Shown: positions 1 to 5,676 of the stretch, piece by piece
Layout: every line of letters starts with the position of its first letter
Numbering within the stretch: the stretch's first letter is position 1
Origin: Microcaldota archaeon
Lineage (GTDB): Archaea > Micrarchaeota > Micrarchaeia > Micrarchaeales > Micrarchaeaceae
NCBI GenBank assembly: GCA_021812205.1
Contig: JAKAOJ010000024.1
Span: forward strand, 1 to 5,957
Length of the DNA stretch: 5,957 nucleotides
Direction of reading: 5' to 3'
The notes under the pieces: model-generated
The model's input: only the letters and a program-made list of their open reading frames with translations
What the model was told of the DNA's origin: nothing
The model's database searches: none
Made by a program: the position numbers and the translations under genes

Positions 1-313
1 CAAGCTTCGCTATCCTGCCCCTTACGCGCTTGTCGTGGAAGTTGACTCTCTTTATGGCCCTGAAGAAGACGGTCGCAAGCCACACTGCTATGAGCGCAAA
101 CACGAACACGTCCGTCAGGTCAGCCGCGAGCAACATGGTGCTGTCAGCGATGCTGACTGGCAAGGTGAAGTATATTATGTTCAGCGATGCGAGGATGTTC
201 CATACGAGAGCTGCTGCAGGCCCTATGCCTGCAGCGAGCGTCATCAGCATAGCAGCTACGAAAAGCCCCAGCACGAGCAGCCCTATTATCATCAAGCTTC
301 TGTCAGCCATCAT
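1..313 (-). CDS. Two-helix membrane protein, paralogue of the adjacent RCK channel-like gene (partial, runs off left edge)
   Basis: This is the N-terminal 104 residues of a protein that continues past the left edge. It has two hydrophobic segments, at about residues 7-28 and 67-86, separated by a loop containing YFTL (48-51). The same YFTL occurs in the pore-like loop of the upstream neighbour. After the second helix, residues 89-104 (RVNFHDKRVRGRIAKL) match the neighbour's linker (NVNIRAKLISMRIHKL) at 7 of 16 positions. In the neighbour that linker leads straight into an RCK/TrkA-N domain, so I infer that an RCK domain follows here outside the window. No GYG-type potassium filter is visible in the loop. 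The ATG at 313 overlaps the neighbour's TGA (ATGATG; a second ATG is at 310), which indicates translational coupling in one operon. A channel-like or membrane-anchored nucleotide-sensing role is inferred, not shown. Confidence 0.75.
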   Translation of the reverse strand, partial: MMADRSLMIIGLLVLGLFVAAMLMTLAAGIGPAAALVWNILASLNIIYFTLPVSIADSTMLLAADLTDVFVFALIAVWLATVFFRAIKRVNFHDKRVRGRIAKL

Positions 314-1083
314 CCCGCCTTCTCCATCAGTTTGTTGCCCAGCTCAAGGCCTGTGAGTACCTCAGGAACGACGCATAGCGTCGCCCCGGCCCTGTGCATC
401 TTTGACACCGCAGAATCCTCCCTGGCGCGCGCCAGTATCTTCACCGAGCTGTTGGCGTGGTGTGCGGTCACGATGCCAAGGAGGTTGTTGAAATCGCTCT
501 CCGTGGTGAACACCACTGCCTTGGCGGTCGCTATGCCGGACTCCCTGAGCACCGCGTCGCTGGTAAAGTCGCCGTTGACAACGTTATATCCATTTTCCAT
601 GAGCACCTCGCTTTTGGCTTTGTCCTTATCTATGATTATGAACGGCTGCGAGCGCATGGACATGCGCTGGCAGAGCTCCTCTGCAAGCATGGTGTATCCG
701 CAGACTATGACCATGCCTTTGAGCTTGTGTATGCGCATCGAGATGAGCTTTGCGCGTATGTTGACGTTGGTGACAAGCTCCACTATCCCTGCAATAAGGA
801 AGCCCAGGACCGCTATCTTTACTATGCCGTCAATTACGAGCAGCGGGAACAGCACGTCAAAGCCGCTGCTGAACACCGGGGTGCTGGCGAGCAGGCCCGT
901 GCTTGCATCAACCCCTACGGCATCAAACAGCGTAGAGAGCGTGAAGTACGCAGAGGAGTACGCGTTGCCGGAGAGCCTGTCGGCAACCATGGTGGTGGCA
1001 ACTGCGGCTACGACAACAACCACTATAAGGGCCGCTATATAAGATAGCGGTATTCCCTCGAACTTCCCTGTCAGCTCCGCCAA
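310..1083 (-). CDS. Two-TM potassium-channel-like protein with C-terminal RCK (TrkA-N) domain and non-canonical pore loop
   Basis: The protein has 257 residues. TM1 lies at about 14-34, a pore-helix-like loop AYFTLSTLFDAVGVD at 45-59, and TM2 at about 75-103. A linker (106-121) follows, then a Rossmann-type RCK N domain from about 123 (MVIVCGY) to the end, with an acidic strand end (IIIDKDK, D152) and GDFT (171-174). This is the MthK-like plan: a tetrameric inner-membrane channel gated by a cytoplasmic RCK ring that binds nucleotide or ions. The filter position, however, reads AVGVD instead of TVGYGD, and the nucleotide loop is degenerate (CGYTMLAEE instead of GxGxxG). There is no RCK_C domain. 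The start is a TTG eight bases after the upstream stop, with a weak GGCGAG before it; other starts are possible. It is the middle gene of a three-gene RCK operon. Potassium conduction is doubtful given the filter; a non-conducting sensor or a channel of other selectivity is equally possible. Confidence 0.85.
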   Translation of the reverse strand: MAELTGKFEGIPLSYIAALIVVVVVAAVATTMVADRLSGNAYSSAYFTLSTLFDAVGVDASTGLLASTPVFSSGFDVLFPLLVIDGIVKIAVLGFLIAGIVELVTNVNIRAKLISMRIHKLKGMVIVCGYTMLAEELCQRMSMRSQPFIIIDKDKAKSEVLMENGYNVVNGDFTSDAVLRESGIATAKAVVFTTESDFNNLLGIVTAHHANSSVKILARAREDSAVSKMHRAGATLCVVPEVLTGLELGNKLMEKAG

Positions 1084-1091
1084 TATCTCGC

Positions 1092-1517
1092 CTACTTCGC
1101 GAGCTCGCCGAGTATCTCGTCGCTCGCGCTCTTCTGGGGCATGGCGATGTAATCCGCGCCAGCCTCGACCATCTTTTCTCGCACGAGTGCGTCGTTGGCC
1201 CTCGTCGCTATGAATATGTTCTTGTTGAGGTCTCTCGCAGTGAGCACCGCAAAAAGGTTCTTCGCGTCGTTGTCCATCACTATCGCGACCGCCTTGGCGG
1301 TTGTTATCGACGCCATGCGCAGCGCGCGCGATGTGGTCGCGTCGCCTATGACTATCTTGTAATTGAGCTCCTTGACGTGGTCGACAACCTGTGGTGCTAT
1401 CTCTACAATGACGAAGTCTATGCCGTGCTCCTCCAGCACTTCAACAATCTTCTGGCCCACTACGCCGTACCCGCACACGACGACATGATTCTCGAGCTTG
1501 TACTGCGTCTGGACCAT
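1092..1517 (-). CDS. Stand-alone RCK N-terminal (TrkA-N) domain protein
   Basis: The 141-residue soluble protein is essentially one RCK N domain. The first strand and glycine loop read HVVVCGYGVVG (11-21), an intact GxGxxG nucleotide site. The second strand ends in an acid (FVIVEI, E39), which in this fold usually contacts the adenine ribose of NAD(H). GDAT follows at 58-61, and the domain closes near residue 140. There is no membrane segment and no RCK_C domain. Family knowledge: such domains form the ligand-sensing gating rings of potassium channels and Trk/Ktr transporters. Its start (YKLENHVVVCGYG) resembles the helix-to-RCK junction of channels, so it looks like a channel stripped of its pore. 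The ATG at 1517 is preceded by GGGTGG four bases upstream. It is the first gene of the operon with the two membrane paralogues, and I infer that its product may assemble with their RCK domains. The symbol trkA is not assigned because partner and function are not shown. Confidence 0.88.
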   Translation of the reverse strand: MVQTQYKLENHVVVCGYGVVGQKIVEVLEEHGIDFVIVEIAPQVVDHVKELNYKIVIGDATTSRALRMASITTAKAVAIVMDNDAKNLFAVLTARDLNKNIFIATRANDALVREKMVEAGADYIAMPQKSASDEILGELAK

Positions 1518-1521
1518 TCAA

Positions 1522-1527
1522 CCACCC
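1522..1527 (-). promoter_or_regulatory. Ribosome binding site of the stand-alone RCK gene
   Basis: GGGTGG, read on the minus strand, ends four bases before the ATG at 1517. It carries the GGTG core of the archaeal Shine-Dalgarno sequence. The same hexamer precedes the preferred GTG start of the ATPase gene at 4119, which supports both start choices. Confidence 0.6.
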
Positions 1528-1554
1528 GTGACCGCCGCACGTGCTTCTTGTGAG

Positions 1555-1881
1555 CTACAAGCTATAAATATTGCTCCGTCGCCTTCGGTGCGCCCGCAGA
1601 CGCTGCGAAGCGCCTGCCGTTCCATTCCTGCCGGCAAGCCTCCGCTGCAGAATAAGTTTTGCCTTTTCCAGCTCCTTTCTCCTCTCCGGTGTTAAGCTCT
1701 TGCCTGAGCGGTTGATGAAGTACTGCACCATCCGTATGGCCGAGCCTATGCCCTTAGGAGACACGCTCCTGCGCGCCATTATCCGCGCCACCTCTTCTGC
1801 AGGCTTGGTGAACGTGCCTGGAGGCGGGAAGGTAGAAACTGTGTTTACGCTAATAACCCAATTCCTGGCATTCTTCCTCAT
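1555..1881 (-). CDS. Small basic protein, DUF3175-like, function unknown
   Basis: The product has 108 residues when started at the ATG at 1881 (MRKNARNW). The reading frame stays open upstream to a GTG at 1914, but that lies inside the tRNA gene and is rejected. From memory, the core (about 6-78) resembles DUF3175 (Pfam PF11373), a short family described mainly from bacteria. It has an aromatic NW near the start, a conserved FTK-type segment (24-26), a helix ending YFINRSGKSL (54-63) and the basic helix PERRKELEKAKLIL (65-78). A tail of about 28 residues, rich in Arg (RAHRRRRSN near 96-104), follows the core and may bind nucleic acid. No catalytic motif, signal peptide or membrane helix is seen. 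The ATG lies 24 bases after the oligo-T tract of tRNA-Gln, without a clear Shine-Dalgarno. It may therefore depend on read-through of tRNA transcription or on a promoter I cannot see. Confidence 0.75.
   Translation of the reverse strand: MRKNARNWVISVNTVSTFPPPGTFTKPAEEVARIMARRSVSPKGIGSAIRMVQYFINRSGKSLTPERRKELEKAKLILQRRLAGRNGTAGASQRLRAHRRRRSNIYSL
1562..1572 (-). promoter_or_regulatory. TATA-like box for the RCK operon, inside the end of the upstream gene
   Basis: The minus strand reads AATATTTATAG, with a TTTATA core at 1568-1563. It lies within the last codons of the DUF3175-like gene. A start of transcription about 26 bases downstream would fall near 1540, leaving a leader of about 22 bases that includes the GGGTGG ribosome binding site. 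It stands out as AT-rich in otherwise GC-rich coding sequence. This is inferred from position and composition only. Confidence 0.5.
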
Positions 1882-1900
1882 TGAATCAGTGCAGCGCTGT

Positions 1901-1905
1901 AAAAA
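1901..1905 (-). terminator. Oligo-T terminator after tRNA-Gln
   Basis: Five T residues on the minus strand follow directly after the discriminator base of the tRNA. Archaeal RNA polymerase commonly ends at such U-runs without a hairpin. A gene starts only 24 bases further on, so termination may be partial. Confidence 0.5.
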
Positions 1906-1978
1906 TAGCCCCACCCAGATTCGAACTGGGGTTTACAGGTCCAGAGCCTGCCGTCCTTGTCCACTAGACGATGGGGCT
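1906..1978 (-). tRNA. tRNA-Gln, anticodon CUG
   Basis: The 73-base gene folds as a full cloverleaf. The acceptor stem AGCCCCA/TGGGGCT has seven Watson-Crick pairs. The D stem GTCT/GGAC encloses a nine-base loop with GG. The anticodon stem GCAGG/CCTGT (one G-U pair) encloses loop CTCTGGA, with anticodon CTG at 1944-1942. The variable loop is AAAC. The T stem CCCAG/CTGGG encloses TTCGAAT. The discriminator is A and CCA is not encoded. There is no intron at 37/38. It reads CAG codons. In archaea this tRNA is normally first charged with glutamate and then amidated by GatDE; those genes are not in this window. The acceptor stem starting A-U is typical of archaeal tRNA-Gln. Confidence 0.96.
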
Positions 1979-2006
1979 TTCGGCGTGTAGTATATTCCCT
2001 ACGCCC

Positions 2007-2016
2007 TTTTAATATG
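2007..2016. promoter_or_regulatory. Shared AT-rich element, probable divergent TATA box for tRNA-Gln and the M50 protease gene
   Basis: The plus strand reads TTTTAATATG and the minus strand CATATTAAAA. About 26 bases to the right lies the ATG of the protease gene (2036), so its transcript would be nearly leaderless. About 27 bases to the left lies about 1984, six bases before the tRNA 5' end. On the minus-strand side the box is preceded by AGAAAC, which resembles a BRE purine motif; the plus-strand side has no good BRE. The whole divergent spacer is only 57 bases. A second AT-rich patch near 1989-1996 is too close to the tRNA to serve it. Confidence 0.5.
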
Positions 2017-2035
2017 TTTCTGGCGCATTAACCTT

Positions 2036-2728
2036 ATGCATTTCAGGGAGAACGTGTCGCTTGTGCGCGAGGTGCGCGACATAGTCATAGGCGACGTCGT
2101 GCTGATAGCAGCTATGACCATGACGCTATCCGGCGGCATCTTCTACGGCGGCAGCTCTTTGCTGTCCAGCATCGAGTACGTTGCACCCATCGTTGCCCTT
2201 GGCGTAACCCTGAGCTTCATACTGCACGAGCTGATGCACAAGTTCGTGGCACAGCACTACGGCGCAATAGCGGGCTTCCGCGTTTCGCCAAATGGCCTGA
2301 TGGTCACGCTGCTCACAGGCCTGTTCGGATTCCTTCTCGGCATACCCGGCGCAACTGTGATCTACGCGAGCAGCTTCACGAAGCGCCAGATGGGCCTGGT
2401 GTCGCTAGCTGGACCGCTCACAAACTTTGCAGTTTTCCTGGCCTTTCTGGCAATAGGCATACTTGCGCATCCTGCGCGCGGCAGCTATCTGGCAAGCACA
2501 GTGGGCTTCGTGCTCTTCATAAGCATGCTGCTGGCGTTCTTCAACATGCTTCCTGTGAGCCCGCTCGATGGCAGCAAGGTGCTGGCGTGGGACAAGCGCG
2601 TCTACGTAGTTACAATGGCAGTTATATTTGCGCTCATGGTCCTGTTCACAGGTATATCCCTTTACCAGGTCGTGTTCATGGTCATAATCGCGCTGATGCT
2701 AAGCCTCTTCTACAGGAACGTGCTATGA
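2036..2728 (+). CDS. M50-family (site-2 protease type) intramembrane zinc metalloprotease
   Basis: The 230-residue multi-spanning membrane protein has all the core site-2 protease motifs. The zinc-binding HELMH is at 64-68 (H64, E65, H68). GPLTN (126-130) matches the conserved GPxxN of the family. NMLPVSPLDG (170-179) supplies the third zinc ligand, D178. Hydrophobic helices lie at about 17-38, 48-66, 84-112, 122-144, 152-172 and 188-226 (probably two). Such enzymes cut membrane-spanning segments of substrates, typically releasing anti-sigma-like or other regulatory proteins in the membrane plane. This one has neither a PDZ nor a CBS domain, so it is close to a bare catalytic core, and its substrate cannot be guessed. 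The ATG at 2036 lies about 26 bases after a TATA-like box and has no Shine-Dalgarno, consistent with a leaderless message. It is monocistronic: a new promoter precedes the next gene. Confidence 0.9.
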   Translation: MHFRENVSLVREVRDIVIGDVVLIAAMTMTLSGGIFYGGSSLLSSIEYVAPIVALGVTLSFILHELMHKFVAQHYGAIAGFRVSPNGLMVTLLTGLFGFLLGIPGATVIYASSFTKRQMGLVSLAGPLTNFAVFLAFLAIGILAHPARGSYLASTVGFVLFISMLLAFFNMLPVSPLDGSKVLAWDKRVYVVTMAVIFALMVLFTGISLYQVVFMVIIALMLSLFYRNVL

Positions 2729-2755
2729 CGCACGATACGTCGCAACCACGCAAGG

Positions 2756-2765
2756 GTATTTAAGA
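2756..2765 (+). promoter_or_regulatory. TATA-like box of the coiled-coil/ATPase operon
   Basis: GTATTTAAGA lies in the 102-base gap after the protease gene. With usual archaeal spacing, transcription would start near 2787 and leave a leader of about 44 bases before the ATG at 2831. Nothing else in this gap is recognisable apart from the short reading frame at 2812. It is called from composition and spacing only. Confidence 0.45.
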
Positions 2766-2811
2766 GTTTATTGCCATCTCTCCTCTAGTAAGGCTTCACG
2801 GAAAGTTTAGA

Positions 2812-2838
2812 ATGGGAAAGGGATACCTGCATGCCTAA
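2812..2838 (+). other. Possible leader mini-ORF of eight codons overlapping the next start
   Basis: ATG at 2812 opens a short frame (MGKGYLHA) that stops at a TAA at 2836-2838, eight bases inside the start of the coiled-coil gene. It would lie in the predicted leader. Ribosomes ending here could reinitiate at the overlapping ATG at 2831, but a frame this short can easily be chance. No strong ribosome binding site precedes it. Confidence 0.2.
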
Positions 2839-4141
2839 GGAGAGCCCTTCTGCGCGGGAGGCAAAGACGACAATAGACTCTATGGTAGAGCTCCTCAAGA
2901 TGAAGGGCAGGATGGACCTGAACAGCGTAGCCATGGCGCTGGGTCTCGCATCTAGCGTTGTAGAAGGCTGGGCAAAGGTGCTCGAGGCAGGCGGCGTCGT
3001 AAAGATAACTTATGAAGTAGGGCGGATGTACATAGAGCCCATGAACCTCAACCCAGAGCAGGCAACAGAGCTCTCGGCCAAGTTCAACGAGGAGCTCGGA
3101 GCATTCAACGCAAAGCTTGAGATGCAGGGCGTCAGCCTGGACAACCTCGCCAGCTACATCAAGGACCTCAGCTCAACCGCATCAAACGCGGAAGGCATAT
3201 TCAGTAAGTCTGCGCCCGAGCTCCAGAAGGAGCTCTCCGAGCTCAACAGGCTGCGCGCGCAGATTGACAACTACAACACTGAGATCAACAGCCTTGCAGG
3301 TGCCTCGGAGACAACATACGCGCAGGTCAACAAGAAGTTCGATGAGTTCTACACTAAGTACAACCAGTTCATGGAGAAGGGCACGCAAGCTGCTGCCCCG
3401 ATGCTCAGCGGTGCAGAAGCCGTGCAGAAGGCGAAGGACTCGCTTACCGCACTAGACGAGGTGCGCAAGAACAAGGACCAGATGGTAGATGGCATTAAGA
3501 AGGAGCTGGACCAGCAGGTCCGCGCCCTGCATACAGCATTGGACACCGCGAGCAAGCAGATAAATGACAGCATAAGGCAGCAGAAGGAGCAGCTTGAGCA
3601 GCAGATAAAGGGCTCTTCAGACTACATCAAATCGGTGCAGGGGCTCATCAACGAGTCAAAGGGCCTGACAAGCGAAGCGCAGCAGTTCATGAAGAGGCTG
3701 GACCACGACAGGGCGCAGTTCAACGACAGGTTCTCAAGGATAAACAAGGAGATGAAAGACGCCACCGCAATCTTCCAAACCAATTACACCTCCCTTGCAG
3801 CTCGCATTGACGAGGTCAACAAGCGCTACGGCGATGCTGGCTCGCTGAGCGCCGCGCTCGCAGACGTGAAAACGAAGAGCGACCAGGCCCAGGCAGAAAT
3901 CAGTCAGCTCAAAGATGAACTCACCAAGCTGAAGCAGGAGACAGTCGCGCTGATGACGCTCAAGAACATGCCCATAGACAAGCGCGACTCTATACTACAG
4001 TCGCTTGTCAAGCGCGGCTCGTCAATAGAAGGCAGAGTCAAGGGAGTGAGGAAGCAGGTAAGCGCGGCAGGCGATGCGCTGATGGCTCCTTCGTCAAAGA
4101 AAGCAAAGGGTGGAAAGAGTGACGGAACAACCGGAAAGTGA
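2831..4141 (+). CDS. Winged-helix plus long coiled-coil protein, function unknown, coupled to a pilus-type ATPase gene
   Basis: I do not recognise a named family for this 436-residue soluble protein. Residues about 10-70 look like a winged helix: three helices (AKTTIDSMVELLKMKG, LNSVAMALGL, SSVVEGWAKVLEAGG) and then a short hairpin (VVKITYEVGRMYIEP). From about 76 to 385 it is almost wholly helical and charged, with heptad-like runs such as ELQKELSELNRLRAQI and ISQLKDELTKLKQE, broken by a few Gly, Ser or Pro spots. This suggests a long rod or several bundled coiled coils. After residue 390 comes a basic Gly/Lys/Ser tail (SSKKAKGGKSDG near 422-433). There is no signal peptide or membrane helix, so it is cytoplasmic. 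The gene end overlaps the ATPase start by 23 bases, implying coupled synthesis and probably a physical partnership. An adaptor or scaffold of the filament machine is a reasonable inference; a transcription factor is less likely given the rod. The start has a weak GGGA upstream. Confidence 0.85.
   Translation: MPKESPSAREAKTTIDSMVELLKMKGRMDLNSVAMALGLASSVVEGWAKVLEAGGVVKITYEVGRMYIEPMNLNPEQATELSAKFNEELGAFNAKLEMQGVSLDNLASYIKDLSSTASNAEGIFSKSAPELQKELSELNRLRAQIDNYNTEINSLAGASETTYAQVNKKFDEFYTKYNQFMEKGTQAAAPMLSGAEAVQKAKDSLTALDEVRKNKDQMVDGIKKELDQQVRALHTALDTASKQINDSIRQQKEQLEQQIKGSSDYIKSVQGLINESKGLTSEAQQFMKRLDHDRAQFNDRFSRINKEMKDATAIFQTNYTSLAARIDEVNKRYGDAGSLSAALADVKTKSDQAQAEISQLKDELTKLKQETVALMTLKNMPIDKRDSILQSLVKRGSSIEGRVKGVRKQVSAAGDALMAPSSKKAKGGKSDGTTGK
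4108..4113 (+). promoter_or_regulatory. Ribosome binding site deciding the ATPase start
   Basis: GGGTGG lies five bases before the GTG at 4119, inside the 3' end of the coiled-coil gene. It overlaps the alternative GTG at 4110, which has no properly spaced site of its own. The hexamer is identical to the one before the stand-alone RCK gene. Confidence 0.5.
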
Positions 4142-5666
4142 CGCGGCCAGTGGCAGCCCTGCTGTCGCTCCTGCAGCGACGCCAGAAGAACTGGCCGATT
4201 ACGACCTCAGCGCGCACGGCATGAGCGTCCACGTCAGGATACACAATTCGCCGTCAGATTTCGTGCCGTTGTACGACGTGACATTCACAGGGGTGAGCGC
4301 CGCCACGCGACTGCTCCTTCTCTCGTTCAGGAGGGAGCTTGTCTCAATGGTGCCGATAGATCCTACGAAAATAGAGAACCAGGAATATGTTGACACGCTC
4401 AACAAGAAATACATGCAGTCGAGCGAGATACTTATAGACACATACCTGCCAGGCACTTCGCAGGAGACGAAGGACCTGCTCACAGCCTACATACTGAACA
4501 TGATGCTCGGCATGGGTGACCTCGAGGCTCCGCTCGCGGATGACAACCTCGAGGAGATTACAGTCAACGGCTCAAGGGGCCCGATATGGGTGTTCCACAA
4601 GAGCATCGGTTGGTGCAAGACAAACATAACGCCAGCAAGTGACGAAGCCATATATGACCAGGCGGAGCAGATAGGCAGGCGCGTGGGCCGCGAGATAAAC
4701 AACCTCGCACCGCTCATGGACGCAGAGCTGATAGATGGCTCCAGGGTCAATGCCACGCTCTACCCCATATCGCAGGTCGGCAACACCATAACTATCAGGA
4801 AGTTTGCAAAGAACCCGTGGACAATGCCTGCGCTGGTCAAGAACGGATCGGTGAGCCTCGATATCGCGTCGCTGATATGGCTGTGCATACAGAACGAGGT
4901 CAGCATGCTGATAAGCGGCGGCACCGCATCCGGCAAGACAAGCTTCCTGAACGCAGCGAGCATATTCTTTCCGCCCACCCGCAGGGTCATATCTGTAGAG
5001 GAGACAAGGGAGCTTACGCTTCCTGAATCGCTGCAGTGGGTCTCGATGATTTCCAGGCAGCCGAACCCCGAGGGCAAGGGCGAGGTGACACTCTACGACC
5101 TGATGATAAACGCCCTGCGTATGAGGCCAGACATAATGCTGGTAGGGGAGATAAGGGTCTCGAAGGATGCCGAGACGCTGTTCGAGGCAATCCATACGGG
5201 GCACTCTGTGTACGGGACCGTGCACGCGGACAACGCAGAGGACACAGTCATACGTATGGTCAACCCGCCAATCAACACTCCCAAGGTGCAGATGAACAGC
5301 CTTGGCGCGATAGTGAGCCTGTTCAGGCACAGGAGCCGCGGCATAAGGCGCACTCTCGAGTTCGGCGAGGTGCTGAACACCGGTGATGTGAACGTCCTGT
5401 ACAGGTGGAACATGCGCGACGACACGTTTCCGCAGATAGGCGACATGACGCGGCTTACCGAAACGCTCGCGCTCTACGGCGGCCTCACCAAGAAAGAGAT
5501 AGACGCAGAGGTGAAGGAGCGCTCCATGATACTTGACTGGATGGTGAAGAACAACATACTGGACGTGAACAGCGCCGGCCTGGTGATAGCCAACTACTAC
5601 AAGCACAAGGAAAAGGTAGTGGATCTCGCAAGGAATAACGTGCCGTTCTCCGAAGGGGTGCTGTGA
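4119..5666 (+). CDS. Archaeal type II/IV secretion-system assembly ATPase (GspE-2/ArlI(FlaI)/TadA type)
   Basis: The ATPase has 515 residues from the preferred GTG at 4119; a GTG at 4110 would add three. Positions below count from 4119. An Ala/Pro/Glu-rich leader (1-27) precedes an N-terminal domain to about 225. That domain includes a segment resembling ArlI: LEAPLADDNLEEITVNG (about 132-148) and, further on, TITIRKFAKNPW (about 222-233). The motor domain holds Walker A GGTASGKTS (267-275, K273), an Asp-box ISVEETRE just after FFPP, Walker B DIMLVGEIR (338-346, E344) and a His-box with H359, H362 and GTVHADN (H369). The C-terminal MILDWMVKNNILD and IANYYKHKEKV match the end of archaeal family members. 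It should form a hexamer under the membrane that powers pilin or archaellin assembly with a TadC/ArlJ-type platform. The length is close to ArlI (about 510). No ArlH gene precedes it, so a pilus-like or variant machine is more likely than a standard archaellum. Confidence 0.93.
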   Translation: MTEQPESDAASGSPAVAPAATPEELADYDLSAHGMSVHVRIHNSPSDFVPLYDVTFTGVSAATRLLLLSFRRELVSMVPIDPTKIENQEYVDTLNKKYMQSSEILIDTYLPGTSQETKDLLTAYILNMMLGMGDLEAPLADDNLEEITVNGSRGPIWVFHKSIGWCKTNITPASDEAIYDQAEQIGRRVGREINNLAPLMDAELIDGSRVNATLYPISQVGNTITIRKFAKNPWTMPALVKNGSVSLDIASLIWLCIQNEVSMLISGGTASGKTSFLNAASIFFPPTRRVISVEETRELTLPESLQWVSMISRQPNPEGKGEVTLYDLMINALRMRPDIMLVGEIRVSKDAETLFEAIHTGHSVYGTVHADNAEDTVIRMVNPPINTPKVQMNSLGAIVSLFRHRSRGIRRTLEFGEVLNTGDVNVLYRWNMRDDTFPQIGDMTRLTETLALYGGLTKKEIDAEVKERSMILDWMVKNNILDVNSAGLVIANYYKHKEKVVDLARNNVPFSEGVL

Positions 5667-5670
5667 AGGG
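5663..5670 (+). promoter_or_regulatory. Ribosome binding site of the downstream partial gene
   Basis: GTGAAGGG spans the ATPase stop codon and ends six bases before the ATG at 5677. The spacing suits initiation there and argues for the same operon. Confidence 0.4.
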
Positions 5671-5676
5671 CATTGC

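Noticed and set aside
35..1047. Long plus-strand open frames (up to 335 codons) opposite the RCK genes
   Set aside because: The translations are low in hydrophobic pattern and rich in Ser, Thr, His and Cys with no motif, while the minus-strand frames show clear RCK and membrane features. They are shadows of GC-rich codon bias.
1892..1899. CAGCGCTG palindrome just after the tRNA oligo-T
   Set aside because: It is only eight bases with no loop and no T-run after it in the right place, so it is not supported as a terminator or operator.
1882..1914. Upstream GTG start at 1914 for the DUF3175-like gene
   Set aside because: It would place the first codons inside the T arm and acceptor stem of the tRNA. 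The ATG at 1881 fits the family start better.
1571..1990. Plus-strand open frame of 139 codons covering the tRNA
   Set aside because: It runs antisense through the tRNA and the DUF3175-like gene, and its translation shows no coherent pattern.
3117..3455. Ser/Arg-rich alternative frame inside the coiled-coil gene
   Set aside because: It is a plus-one shadow of coiled-coil codons; composition is the only feature.
4110..4118. GTG at 4110 as the ATPase start
   Set aside because: It has no correctly spaced ribosome binding site, whereas GTG at 4119 follows GGGTGG by five bases. The difference is only three residues, so this remains a weak preference.
4119..5666. Naming the ATPase arlI/flaI or tadA
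   Set aside because: Motifs fit the whole archaeal GspE-2 family, and the context lacks ArlH and visible archaellins or pilins, so a specific symbol is not justified.
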